DNA of 64,000 nt from Andrena cerasifolii (GCF_050908995.1 NC_135118.1:23197501-23261500); one strand, 5' to 3'; counted from the stretch's first letter, positions 1 through 11,800 are shown. The notes: generated by a model not told the origin, from the sequence alone. Program-made: numbers and translations.

Positions 1-560
1 CGTTCCCCGCCAGGCTACCCTTTCCAGCGTGATAACGCTGCCTCACCTCTCCACCGTTGCCGGATAATCCAGGGCAACATAAATCGCGACGTCTCTTGAA
101 TTATGGACTTCCGCGAGTTCAAATTACCCGCGCTGTATAGGCGTCATGTCGCGTGACATCGTAAAAGGGACCGTCATTAACCCCCGAACGCCTTCATGGG
201 TAAAGTGTGCATCTTTACTTCGGGGTCACTTTAATCACCCCAGATTTATTCTCTCCAACTGTAACGCGAGAAGCGGTTGTCCTCCAACACGTGTCTATAT
301 CAACTTCTTGTTTCGACACGGAGAACTCGCGCCGAATGTCCTCGCGGATCTCTTTTAAGGGGGTGTTCTACCCAAAAATTCGATTTTCTTTTTTTTTGAT
401 TTTCTAATAGTTTAGGGTTTCCAAAATATGTCTCTAAAATGTTAAGGTGAAATTCGAGAAACTCCCAGAGTTATAGGGGCTTAAGGCCGCAGCGTGGCCG
501 GCAGTCGTTCCCTCGACCCTTGTATCTAAAGAGGCCATGACTGCCAGCAGAGAAAAGACA
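1..560. other. Noncoding stretch, nothing recognised
   Basis: Mixed-composition DNA with only short open frames, the longest about 70 codons and without recognisable motifs. No repeat, RNA gene or splice-site pattern stands out. It could be intron or intergenic sequence. Confidence 0.6.
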
Positions 561-1000
561 GCTGCCCAACATGATTTTTTTGAAGCTGAGGAAGGTTTCC
601 TCTACAGTCCTGGTATACCAGATTAGAGATAAGTTACAGAAATTAGTTGTTTTCTACCGTAACTTCAGTCGTATAGTTCGTAACTGCATGAAAAACTTTA
701 AACGTGTTTTTCTCGAAACAATATTTTTAGATCTGGCGCGCATTTTTCTGAAAAACTACTGGACCGATTGAGCTAAAATTTTACACGCATTCAAAGTGAA
801 TGTGTACCCACAGTCTGTAGCAAAATTATATCAATATTATCAGTACAACCCCTCCCTTTCTTGTTTTAGTTCAAGAAAAGTCGAAAAAATCAAATATAAA
901 TTTTTTAACTGCTGTGATTTCGGTAACAATGTCCGGAATTGGTTACATCTAGTTCGGGCGACAACTACATTCATATAGATTAAAAAAATCTTTGGCACTT
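561..1000. repeat. Possible decayed copy of a Tc1-like MITE
   Basis: Two blocks resemble the intact Tc1-like MITE at 58127-58664, in the same order. Around 571-600 there is a T-run followed by GAAGCTGAGGAAGG, matching GAGAAGCTAGAAGG near 58211. At 696-790 there is TTTAAACGT, then ACCGATT and a run close to AAATTTT..ACGCAT, matching 58357-58415. A third partial match to the first part of this second block (ACTTTA, then CGTTTTTCTCGAA) lies at 44485-44506. No terminal repeats or target duplication could be found, so the limits are approximate. The similarity was judged by eye and a chance match in AT-rich DNA remains possible. Confidence 0.35.
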
Positions 1001-1488
1001 TCGATTCAGATGACTAGGACGGCCGCAATTCGTGCGCCCGATGGGGTGGGTTTTTGATGACATGGCCTGCGCTTCGGCGTGTAACTTGTACAAATTTCAA
1101 TATAAAGCATTCCAAAAATTTGTGTTGATAGTTCAAACACTACTAAATATGTGTGTAAAACCCCTGCCCTGTAGGTGCGATAGGTTTTCCAGAATTAATT
1201 TCCAAATATCACCTTCAAAAACGAGTCTCTAGACTAGAATACCCTCTTAAGCGTCTTGCGCAGCATTCCAACGCCCCGCGACTAACCACCGACGCTCTTC
1301 TCCATCGAAACCCGGTGGACCCCGAGGAGGCTACAGGACTCGGGAATAGCGCTACTTTCCCGCGGTATCCGCGGGCGAGGGAACCGAACAGCTGCGATAA
1401 CGATCACGCCGCCCACCTTAATTTTCATGGCGAATAGCGGTCGAGCGTTTGTCCATTAAACTCCGCCATTTTAGACATCGCGGCAGGG
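1001..1488. other. Noncoding stretch, nothing recognised
   Basis: Composition changes from AT-rich to CpG-rich towards the right end. No supported gene, repeat or RNA is visible. Confidence 0.5.
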
Positions 1489-1800
1489 GTGTCTCGGTTC
1501 GTTTCGCAGCCTAAACGTGCACACGCCGCGCGTAGGCCAGCGAGAGGGTGAGAGGAGGTGCATAAAGAAGCGGCGAGAGGGAAACGCGCGTAGAAAGAGA
1601 CGCCGGGAGACGGCAGGGAGGGTAGAGAATATCGAGGTGCAGAGGAGGGGGAGGAATAAAAAGTAAGGCGCTATCGCAACGAGGAAGTGGACGTTTCGCG
1701 GTTGCGTGCTCTGCAGGAGCTGACGTCAGCCAAGATGGCTGCTCGGCTGCCCTCTCCATCATCGCGGAACACGCACACGCACGCGTTCACACGCGCGTAG
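1489..1800 (+). promoter_or_regulatory. CpG-rich promoter-like block with CRE and YY1-like motifs
   Basis: The block is GC- and CpG-rich with a purine-rich + strand (1540-1690). A perfect cAMP-response palindrome TGACGTCA lies at 1721-1728. It is followed directly by CCAAGATGGCTGC at 1730-1742, which fits the YY1/Pho-type element AAGATGGC found just downstream of the start site in many housekeeping promoters. That family knowledge suggests transcription to the right, but no TATA box, exon or open frame confirms it. An alternating purine-pyrimidine tract (1769-1786) follows. The degenerate array at 1861 begins about 120 bp downstream and repeats the AAGATG word. It could equally be an enhancer, or GC-rich DNA containing these motifs by chance. 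Confidence 0.4.
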
Positions 1801-1860
1801 GCGCAATGACACCCGCGGAGGTTCCGCGGCAGATTAAGTGATTAGCAGCGAAGCAGCTTG

Positions 1861-2330
1861 GGGGAGGGGACTGGGAACAGCATCAGGCACTGAGATGCCT
1901 CCGGGACTCTGATTGTGAGAAGAGTACTTTGGAGTAGCGAGAGGCCTCTGAGTTACTACAACGATCTCTCTCTGACGCGCCAAGATGTGTCTGACACGCC
2001 GAGCAGCGACTACTTAAAGGAGCACGGTATCCCTCAGCCATTGGAATGTCTTCTGTGAAGCAGTAAGGCGACTCTGAGACACTGGGACCTCTCTCCGACG
2101 CACCAAGATGCGTCTAACAGATGAGATATCTTTGAGGCATTGAAATGTATCCAAGACACTGGGCTGCCTGTTCCAAGAGCGCTAAGATGCTTCTATGGCA
2201 TTCGGATGTCCTTTCCAGTGCACCCAGATATTCTTAGCATACTGATACGTCTGTTTATAGGGCACTAAGATCTCTTCCTTCGAGATGCTGAAGTGTATTT
2301 AAGATACCGAGGCATTTTTCTCGCTCCGAG
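1861..2330. repeat. Degenerate tandem array with AAGATG-containing units
   Basis: The same phrases recur in order with drift. The clearest pair is CTCTGACGCGCCAAGATG at 1971-1988 and CTCCGACGCACCAAGATG at 2093-2110, about 122 bp apart. Shorter units of about 40 bp follow, with GGCATT or GCATACTG, then GATGTC-like, then GTGCACC or GGCACT, then AGAT at 2184, 2227 and 2268. A GGCACTGAGATG variant occurs at 1886-1897. The copies are too diverged for a young microsatellite. The region lies just after the CRE/YY1 block and reuses its CAAGATG word. No long reading frame runs through it, so a coding repeat is unlikely. Confidence 0.5.
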
Positions 2331-5300
2331 AGATTAGAGGTTCTCTGTATGATCCGTCTATCGTATGTCGCGGTAGATAGCCAAGCTATCCACGCGTCCA
2401 GCGTGATCCATGGGCATAGAGTAGATAAACAGCAGCGTTCCGGGTGAGATAAGAGGTAGCGGTAGGATCGTGAAGAATTAGGATCGATAGGAGCACGATG
2501 GTTCGTGCAGCTGAACACGAAACATAGGGAGAACGATGTTGAGAGATAACAAGCTGCCGTTCGTATTCAAGACTTTCACGGTGATCTCGAGGGAGTTATT
2601 GATCGTTGGATCGGTGGAGAGAGAATTGTCTCCTTTAGCGAATTGTCCACTGTAACGCGAATGAGAATTGTTATCTATTACTGTGTTTAATAATGTTGAC
2701 GGAAACCCTAGCTTCAAGTGTTTTGAAGATGGAAGATCTCTTTGGTAGACGTTTCAGCAAAATGATTGTCGAGTGTAAGCAGAAATTTAAGTGGAATTGC
2801 GGTATATGAATTTAGCAGATAAAGAGCAATCACGTCTAGACAAACACTGGTTTTCATAGTTTTAGGAAAATGAAATATTTAAATCGATGAACATGATTCA
2901 GTGCTTCCCGCTATTTCACTGGGCTCACATAGGGAAAGGGGTTAACAGTGGGGCGTTAAATCTTCTTGTTCTATCATTAGATACCACTTGGAAATTACAG
3001 ATCGAAGTAACAGCGGCAAGTAGAATCACCGTTTGCAAGTTTCGGGAGGACCAGAGACGAAGTAGTATGTGCCAGCCCGTGATTCATAGTCAGACTCGGC
3101 TCAAGAGCACTCCGAACCTCTATTTTCAAACGTGACACCTCTATGATGATATTTTCTCTTTATAAAGAGTCACACCTTCTTCTTAGCTCATCATTATCGC
3201 ATATTTAATTCGCTTCAATAAATGGTGGTAGGAAGAAACGAAGCTAATGATGCACAATCTATTGCTAGAACTTGTAACGAGGAAATTCAATGCAATTGGA
3301 ACTATTAAAAAAAGTTGGCAATTCAATCTTTTTTAACCACATGCGCATAAACCGTTTCGTACCTCAGTGGCCGATTCAATTGGAGCTCCGAGAACTGTCA
3401 TAATGACTATTTCTCCATTAATTTATTCCTTAAAGTTGAAAATTGCAAACAGTTCGTTACGGATTTTTACGACCTAATGCCGACGTATTCCCAGCACGTG
3501 TGGATACACGCGTAATTTCTGTCTCTATTCAGAGGGATTCGCGATGCATTAAATGAACGGTTGCGGAAAAGAAGGGTGAAAGTTGGAACAGAAGGGACGG
3601 GGGAATCGCGGCTACAAAACACATGAATGATGCGTGTATGCCTCGGACGACAGTGCTTCGGCCCAGAAACGACCAACCATTTTAAGAAAAACTAACTAGC
3701 CACTTCCTGAAATGACTATCATTATTTCAGGCACTCTGTAATCGCACTTGGCTAGCACTGGGAAAAATCGCGTTCCGATATTCCAAGAAAAGGATGCATC
3801 GGCGAAGAAACAAACGGGGGGTGAACAAGGTAAACTAACATTACCTGTGTCGTTACGATGATCACGACAAATACTCGAGTTTCTTTTTAATATTACCTGT
3901 CGGAGGGCAATATTCCCAGTGGAGGTAGAAAAGGAGTCGTTTTGCTGGACTTGGGTGGATTCAAATCCCCTGTATGTACTGTACGATTACTCTGAGCATA
4001 TAAGTGCACTACATGAATGATCAATAGACATTATTTAATACATCATCGGTGTATTAAATAAACACATCGAACTACTAAAAACTCTATCGTAACACGAAGA
4101 TTTTCAATTCCATTAAACCCTGCGTCTTACTAATTCCATCGTCTCCTGTTTAATATTCCCTGGATTCAATTTCTCAAGGACTTAGAACGTTATCTCCGGC
4201 GAACGTTTATTTGTCGATCATGCGAGCGGCGTTTCACCATCCGATACTCATTAGTATGAAACCGTTTTTGCCCTTCGACGACAGACGGATAATCTCGCTC
4301 GATAAATACGATCCCAGCTTGCGTTTCGCAATAAATGAATCAATGGCTCGCATGGAGACTCTCGTTACGCGCGACGCAAACGCTATTTGCAGCCTCGATC
4401 TGGCAGCGCCGCGATACCGATCGGTAATCAGAAGTAATTGCATACGGGACTCTTTTCAGTTTGCTCGTTTCTGGCCCGCCGTGCGCGTGATTGAATTTAT
4501 AATAGCCTTTGATTCGTCCAACCATCCGCGGAGACCGTTTCGATTTCGAGTAACTCGTTAAATTCCTATACCGCATCGGGTTTCTCCTTCCCTTGCAATT
4601 TTCAACGCGCTGCTGAGTAGCTTGTTGCGATCTCGTGCCAACTGTGATGTCGAAACTGTATGATGCTCGATTTAGAATTGCCTAGAAATTAAAAGGACTC
4701 TAAATAATTACTCGTCGAGAAGAAAGCGTCGATTTTATGCATCGTTTCGAAGTCAACTTGAGGTTGGAGTTCATTTCTGATTTACTGATATCTTTGCGCT
4801 TCACAGTGAAAAGCCTTAAAATCCAGGGAGCGGATAGAGATACGTTCTCCCTCTACCCAGTACATCCAATCGCGAGTAGTAGGGTAATTCGACCTGATCG
4901 TAATTTTCCTTCAGCCTTGCAGGCAAGGGCAGTCAAAGGACGCCGTTAACGAAAATTTAACGGCGAGTTAACGACGCGACACGCTGAGCCAGTAACCCAT
5001 AAATGCGTACGCCAGGGGTTGGATGGGCCTGAGCACGGAGAGGGACAGAGGGACAAAAAGGGAGAGAGAGTAAGGCAGAGAGGAGCAGAGGGAAGCGAAA
5101 TGAGAGAAGAGAGAATGGAGGGAGAAATCTGTGAGCGCCACCCTTTCGTATGCAAATCCTGAAACACCTGGAGGCAAAGGTCGCATGCAAATCAGCTCTG
5201 TAGCCATCTGATCGGACCCGACCGCGGCTCCCGCTGCAAACACGTGTTTTTTACAGCCTCCGAAAATCGTGTCGGTCCGCGCGCCATCGCTACCCTTTAT

Positions 5301-6195
5301 TGCACGAGATATTCGACTGGCAGGAAATATTTTCTCCCCCCCGCGATTCATCCAGCAGAGCGCCGCGGGTTGTGTTTGCCGACCAGATAGACGATTTTCG
5401 CGGTAAATAGCAATCAATCGCTGGCGGGAGCGCGGCTGGAAAAACGCTACCGCGGCGGGGGCGGTTTATCAAATTTTTCTCTCGCTTGATTCCTATTAAT
5501 TCGTGTCGGCGAAAGGGAACAAAGTCTGCGTGCCACTGGAAAAAAACAATAACGGCGAATTCAACGAGGCGCTCGCTGATCCATCATCGAGGCGATTAAA
5601 TTCGCGTACTGCATGCCAATTCGTGGTTTGTGGCATTTTTTTTTTTTTTTCATAGCTGCGTGAACGGGGCAAGTGTTCGGGGATAATCGTCGTCGAGTCC
5701 CGGGGAGCGAGAAACCGGCGATTTCGCGGTTTTATCCCGCGGTGTGGGAGTAACGCGAGCTCAAAGTGAGAAGAAACGGGCGGGTAAATTTCCACGGCAG
5801 ATTTCCACAATTGATTGCAGATCGAGCCTCGTGAACGTGGAATCGTCTCTTTAGCATGATGTATCCGCGTGGTGCCGCTCGCGGTCTACCTACGCGAAAC
5901 TAGAAGAGGATGGCTTGTTCATTATTCATGCGGCGATATCTTCGTTTTTTCAGCGGCCGTCGTTGGTCATTCGAAACTCATCGGTTAAATGCAACACTTC
6001 GGCGGGTCGTGGATCGCGCCTAACAAATCGATTCGTGATCAATTATGGAGATTAACTGTGTCGGGGGGGCACGAAGTAAATTGTGCCTTGTAATCGAAGG
6101 GAAGTACAGCGTTGAATACGAAGCAAAGTAAGGAGGTAGTAACTCTGAAAGTCAATTACAGGGGGACACTCAACTTCTGCTGGAAGTAAAGCTAC
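2331..6195. other. Noncoding stretch with one homopolymer and a purine-rich patch
   Basis: No supported gene. The frames around 4211-4576 overlap on both strands and have no recognisable domain. A purine-rich patch (GGGAGAGAG-like) lies at 5030-5125, and a run of 15 T lies at 5636-5650. Blocks such as 5300-5480 and 5690-5900 are CpG-rich and could be regulatory, but no specific site can be argued. Confidence 0.5.
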
Positions 6196-6223
6196 TAAGG
6201 TCGAAGCCGGATATATTGGCCGG
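6196..6223. repeat. Inverted partner of the palindrome at 7613-7710
   Basis: This 28 bp stretch starts TAAGGTCGAAGCC. It matches the reverse complement of 7660-7687 at 26 of 28 positions. The two copies flank the TIR element at 6419-7465 in opposite orientation, about 1.44 kb apart. A third, weaker copy lies at 7635-7662. It may be a remnant of a short foldback family. Confidence 0.6.
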
Positions 6224-6418
6224 CGCATTCGTTCTCGCGAGCAGCGATCGAGGCAGAAATCAACCACCACCACCTGACGGTCGTGGATTTGTCAGTTGGA
6301 GCTGCGTGGCCCCCGAAGGGTATGTTGGGGTAACGTGAACGCTGCTCGGCTCCGCCTGTAACGTAGCTGTGTGGCTGTTGTTTATTCTTAACGTAATAGT
6401 TGTGAATTTTTTTGGAGC

Positions 6419-7465
6419 TAAGGTAAATGTCCTAATACCTGGACACGTCCCAGTACCTGGACACTAGTGTAAATAATACTGATTATTACATTTAATATTC
6501 GCTTTATCCATAAAAGAACTATTTTATTGAATTATTCAGATATTTAATAAAATATATTCATGTACATATTTTTTTTAGTAATCTCGTAACACTCGTAATA
6601 AAAATAAATTTTCATGAACTCTCCAGTTTACACCATTTTAGTATTGCTCTTATCTGATTTTCTAAACAGCCTCTACTTTTTCTTAAGCGAATATTATTAA
6701 TAATGTTTAGTGTATTGGTACAACTAATGCATATTTAGAAAAATGGTACCTCGTAGTATTCTTTTTTATTTGGAAGATTGAAATTAAAGTTATTATTAGT
6801 TTTTTATTCTCGAGTCTATCTACTGGTACAGTGAAATCTCGGAACGGCCCTAAACCTGACCATGTGTGCAAACTGTGAAATAGGCACGAGTTATTCTTGA
6901 AACAATATTAAAATCATTATTTAACTCCTTAGCAATTATTACTTTGTATTCTTGTTATCTTGTTTTAATGATAATATACAATTCAATATTCATGTGTAAA
7001 ATTCGCGTGTCACACACGAATACACATAGCCTTAAAATTAGTCATTCAATAATAGATTGTTTTTACTCAAGGTTGTTTACTGATTGGAATAAATTATTTA
7101 TACAGAAAAAATATGCGAGTAGGAAAAACTATTCTGTTGTTTTTTTTTATTTAATTTCCCGAGAAAATATCCAAATTGCTGTTATTTCATCATGTGTTGA
7201 GGTAATGGGACAGTAAAATCGGGACACCGGGACATACTAGTTAAGCTGTCCAGGTATTGGGCCATTGTGAGGACTATGAATTTTCAATATTTTAGAAAAT
7301 TATTCAATTCAATAACATGTTGTTTTTTTTTTAATCCTAAAGTACACACAGTGCCCCATGTAATTGCAAAATCGTTTTTATATAAATCGACTTGTATAAA
7401 TTGCAAAATTCTCAATCGCGTTTCTGCCGTACCTTAAATGTCCAGGTATTGGGACATTTACCTTA
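6419..7465. mobile_element. Non-autonomous TIR element, 1047 bp
   Basis: Both ends carry TAAGGTAAATGTCC in inverted orientation (6419-6432 and 7452-7465). Inside, the ten-base word TACCTGGACA occurs twice rightward at the left end (6436 and 6454, 18 bp apart) and twice inverted towards the right end (7247 and 7439). Such mirrored subterminal words are typical of transposase-binding sites. The interior is AT-rich. Its best open frame (6944-7216, 90 codons) resembles no transposase I know, so the copy is probably non-autonomous. Flanks read GAGC on the left and ACGCA on the right, with no clear target duplication; a degenerate TTAA or a three-base TAA/TTA target is possible. The superfamily is not identified. 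Related ends occur at 20186 and 57703. Confidence 0.75.
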
Positions 7466-7612
7466 ACGCACACCTATTCTGATGTGTGTATTTCTCCGCT
7501 GACAGCTCGGTTTAGCCTACACGCCAGAAGCTTGGCACTATCCCCACCACTTCTGGCTCACGCTTGCTCCGCGAAGGCGAGAGCGAGTCAGACAACGTTG
7601 AGAGAAGCCGAG

Positions 7613-7710
7613 ATGAATCCGAATTTCGAATACCGTAAGGTCGAAGCCAAATAAACTCACCGGCTAATATATCTGGCTTCGACCTTACTGTATTCGAAAT
7701 TCGGATTCAT
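7613..7710. repeat. Near-perfect 98 bp palindrome (37 bp arms)
   Basis: Arms 7613-7649 and 7674-7710 are reverse complements with one mismatch (7634 against 7689), around a 24 bp loop. A transcript would fold into one hairpin of precursor-miRNA size. The arm begins ATGAATCCGAATTTCGAATA and ends AAGGTCGAAGCCA. Part of it matches 6196-6223. More likely a mobile-element foldback than a microRNA gene, given the related copies nearby. Confidence 0.75.
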
Positions 7711-8434
7711 AGAAAGCGAGGAGCAATGAAGCGAAACGTGATATATAAAAGTATAAAAGGAACGCTGCAGAATTCATACAGGGTGGTCCAGCGAAAAGGA
7801 ATCTATCCAATTACCCCCCTTTTAATTGCCCGTTTCGCGGGCATTCCTTGGGCCGGTTGGAGGCCCGTTCATTTCATATGCAGGCATTCCGAATGCAAAT
7901 ACACACGTCCGGCAGACATATTAATTCCCGGCGTCTTTCCACCACCTGAAGGGGCGAACTCGAGGCTTCTTTGCCCGTGGCCCCGGCACCCAACCAGCCG
8001 AGAAAGTAAAAAGAAGTAGACGCCTCGCACGGGGAGCCGTTCCTCCGCCTTATACGCGGCCGCGCTTTCTAATTATTCTCTTCGTTAACGACCCCCGGGG
8101 CCCCTTAATTGGCCAACGTGACGATACAAATCGTAGTTCCTTCCATACATATGTATGCGCGATGTAAATCGGAGCAAACGCCCGCGATATGAGCGAAGCC
8201 TCGCTTGGATAGAGACGTCACCCGAGGGGGTTGAAATACGCTTCGCGAGAACTGCTTAATTATGCGAGAAACTCGCGCGTGTCTATTTTTCTCTCTGGGC
8301 ATCCGTGGTATCGGGGCCCCGTCGCGCTGTTTTCCGAACCCTCCAACGTGAATGATCGTTAAGGGTTTCGGTTGGATTTCAGTATGTACAACAGCTGACG
8401 CGTGGAATTGTTTCTGACATTCCAGTTCCAACGT
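7711..8434. other. Noncoding stretch, nothing recognised
   Basis: CpG-rich unique sequence. An ACAGGGTGGTCC motif at 7780 resembles repeat-associated ACAGGGTG words but has no inverted partner nearby. The open frames on both strands (up to 108 codons) show no domain. Confidence 0.5.
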
Positions 8435-8854
8435 ATAGAAAGGAGGAAAGTTGTAGACATAGATTTAGGAAATTTAACTGGAACGGTTGAAAAGCTTGAA
8501 CAACATTCTAATAGATTTCAACTTTACGGTATAAAAGTCCAAAGTGCTCGATAGAAATTTATCATACTTGATACGAAAGGGTGAAATTTATCATACTTGA
8601 TAAATTTCTATCGAATAGAAATTTATCATACTTGATACGAAAGGGTGAAACTTATCATACTTGATAAATTTCTATCAATAGAAATTTATCATACTTGATA
8701 AGAAAGGGTGAAATTTATCATAGTTGATAAATTTCTATCGAGCACTTTGGACGTTTATACCGTAAAGCTGAAATCTATTAGAATGTTGTTCAATCTTTTC
8801 AACTGTTCCAGTTAATTTTCCTAAATCTACGTCTACAACTTTCCTCCTTTCTAT
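8435..8854. mobile_element. 420 bp foldback with three internal palindromic tandem units
   Basis: The outer arms (8435-8550 and 8741-8854) are inverted copies with scattered mismatches and start ATAGAAAGGAGGAAAGTTGT. Between them lie three tandem units of 64, 63 and 63 bp (starting 8551, 8615 and 8678). Each unit is itself close to a palindrome: ATAGAAATTTATCATACTTG on one side, its partial inverse on the other, around GAAAGGGTGAAA. The units differ by only a few bases, so amplification of the centre is recent relative to the arms, or the centre is kept uniform by conversion. There is no open frame and no clear target duplication. Best read as a foldback-type non-autonomous element or a hairpin-RNA source. 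Confidence 0.8.
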
Positions 8855-11800
8855 TCCTCCAGACAATCGTCTCACGAGCCATCAAGCAACTCAGTTTTCC
8901 CTCGCTTAACAAACTTTTCCTTCCACCCTTTCGTGGGGGTACGAGGGGAAGACACGGCTGATAGACACGAATTAGCCCGAAACGCAGTTTAAAGTTCGGC
9001 AAGTTTGGCCCTCCTTGGCAATTATTGATCTGATAATAGCCGCGGGGCAAGGCGGTGGGCAACCGGTGCACACGATCCGCCTGTTTAAGTTCGTTACGTG
9101 CACGATATGCACTTTCGAGTTTCCAGCGGCTCCAAACTTTTTTCGGTCGAACGCGCTCGCTGTCAGCCTGAATAATTAAAACGTCCGTCTGATCCCGTTA
9201 CCACTATACACACGCTTCCACTGACCTGGCAAGGAACTGAAATTCCAATTTTCAGAAAAAAATGCGAGGAACTTTAGCGATACTTGGGCCTGACACTGAT
9301 TCTCATACTCATTTAATTTTTATACGAAAAACGTTTCGAACTTAGAAAGCGGCGAGCATAGGAAAAGTTCTATCAGAAAGTCTTTCACGCATCGGAGGCC
9401 TAACACAAGCAATTGACCCATTAAATTAGCCACGTATATTACCTACAGCTAGCTGAACTCCAGTTTCATATTTTGTCTATTTATTTCTAACATATAAAAG
9501 ATGGCTCCCACTTACAGAAGAAACGGAGCGTAAAGAATTCTGTTTACCCAGAGCTCATAAATCGGACACGGAGGTGGTCCCAATTACGGCTATCCAGCCA
9601 ATAAATCTTTCTTTTTTTTCCTGCCGATGTCAGTTTTGCAGCGGTCTGCGTGAAACGTCTCGTAATATTATCATTCCTCCTCGGTTCCCTCAGCCCCATT
9701 CGCGTTTATCGCAGTTGCGTGCGCCGTGCCACATGACGCCCCGGAATTTTTTAATGGTGTCCCATTGCGCGGAGGTTCGTTAAATTTCACGGAGAAATAT
9801 GGCTGGTTCTTGCGTGCGCGCCATCCCCGCCTGTAAACACGCGGTGGAGCCTTAAATATTTCCTAATAAGGGCCCCAGCTATCGGGGCCCATTATCGTCC
9901 CCGCTCGCCATTGTCCCGTTAAGACCCGGTAATCGGGCCCCGTTCGAGATAACGCTCGTAATTAATTATCCGCGCGCGAGAAGATTATCCGCGGGGACAG
10001 TTACAAAGTGTGCTTTTAGGGACTCCTATCAATTTCTTCTCGTTTTTTAGAAGCTTGATCGCCTCTGGCTGCGCGGACCGCGGGACTTTATCTCGAGGAC
10101 GTGGACGTTTACGTCCCCAGGGCGCGTTTGATGGAGACGATGCACAGCAACGGTCCAGAGAAGCATTTAAAATGTTTTGAAAATTCAGTTCTGTTTCTGC
10201 GGGAATTTGAAGAAAATCGAATTCCTCGGTGCTCGACTGCTCGTGAAGTTCTGAATTCATCCGCGAGCAATTCCTTTCCTATTCTCGTCGTCTTCTGCGT
10301 TCCAGCGTGGATTTAATTAGAAGACTGTGGGAAATCTGTCGGGAATAAGTGATCGCGTCATGGGTACGACTTAATTCTACGCGTCTTGGTCAATCAGAAC
10401 CTGCTTTCGTGATAATGCACAGACACTGGTCACTGCGACGCGAGGGATTCATCCTATTCTAACCCGGAGGAACGACCGGAACTACTTTCCTAATTCTTAT
10501 TCCAAGAATCGCGCCTAGTTTCCACCGCAAACGCATCAGTGAGAAGCAAATTACAGAAAGCGACGACACGAACATGACACCGAGGATGCCGCGCGGCCGT
10601 TCCATTTCAATTGGGCCGCCGTTCACTCGAAATAAACAGGCGGTAGGTTAGATTAACGGATTCCGCCTTTACGGCGACCAGGGGGGAATTATTCAGTGAT
10701 CGTAAATCATGGCATTGAGACGCGAGGCCGCGCTCATCGAGTCATTGGCCGGCGGTTTTATGACGGCGATGCAGAACGTAAATCGTCGTCTTTATCGCGC
10801 CGTGGTTCTGTTCGCGCGACGCGTCCGCCGTGCCTCTCGAAAACGTTGTCCCTGCGACAAGGAACCTGTCGCCAGCAGTTCCTTGACCCTAGGCTCCCTC
10901 GCCAGATTTCGATCGCACCGAGGAATCGGTACCGTCAAGTCCGAGACCCCCTTTCCCTCCGTATCGCGGGACATGGCCCTATTCCTTAATTGGAATTAAA
11001 AGACGCGCAGCGCTGACTTTGCTAGAAACCCCGAGAAATTTCTCCCCCCCCCCCCCCTCCAAGTCCTCGCTGAATAACCAACGACCCAAACGATCCACCG
11101 ATTTACAAACGATCAAGATGCCAATTTACAGGCGATTCGAGCATGAAACCGGGGGTTACGGTTTTTTAATTAACCGCGCCTCTAATTGGCGGTAAAAATC
11201 GTTTCACTTAGGGTTTCAAATTGGGCTCGGTTAAAGATAAAAATGGGTGTGGAGCGAGGACGCGTCGATGGAGATAGAACGCGGCTGTGTTTCGTTCTCC
11301 TTTCTCCGCTGGGCTGCTCGCTTCTTTCGTTTTTAAATCGACGCCACGCACGCGAGAGGAGCGAGACGTTCTAGGCAGGCCGTCACGTCGACGGCTCGTG
11401 TGAGCGGCCAATCAACGTTCATAATTAATGATAATTGTTCAACTAGCTTGATGGCTTTAATTAAAGGCAGTTCTGCAATACTGCGCGCTGCCAGACAGCG
11501 TACTGCCATTTTACCATCTTTTTTCTAACCCTCCCCTTGCTGCACGCGCTGCTGCTCCCCCTCCCTTATCATTCCACCCTTCGCGCGGCCCGAGGTCCAT
11601 GAATTCAACTGAAACAGCTATCGCGCGGCGAGATCTCGCGGACACGGAGCGAGCCGATTTGACGAATCGAAAACAAAAGGCTACCCATTATTGCCTCCTC
11701 TTGCCGGCATAATGAATCAGGCCGGCCGAAGGAATTCTACGGTTCGGTGTGTAATTACCCGCGGAACGCGCGAATTAGCCCGCTAACGATTCCCTCGGAA

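Noticed and set aside
3955..3985. GATTCAAATCCCC, B-box-like, possible tRNA or SINE
   Set aside because: No matching A box and no cloverleaf; single occurrence.
8551..8740. Three regularly spaced repeats resembling a CRISPR array
   Set aside because: The units are tandem without unique spacers, are palindromic and lie inside a foldback in eukaryotic DNA.
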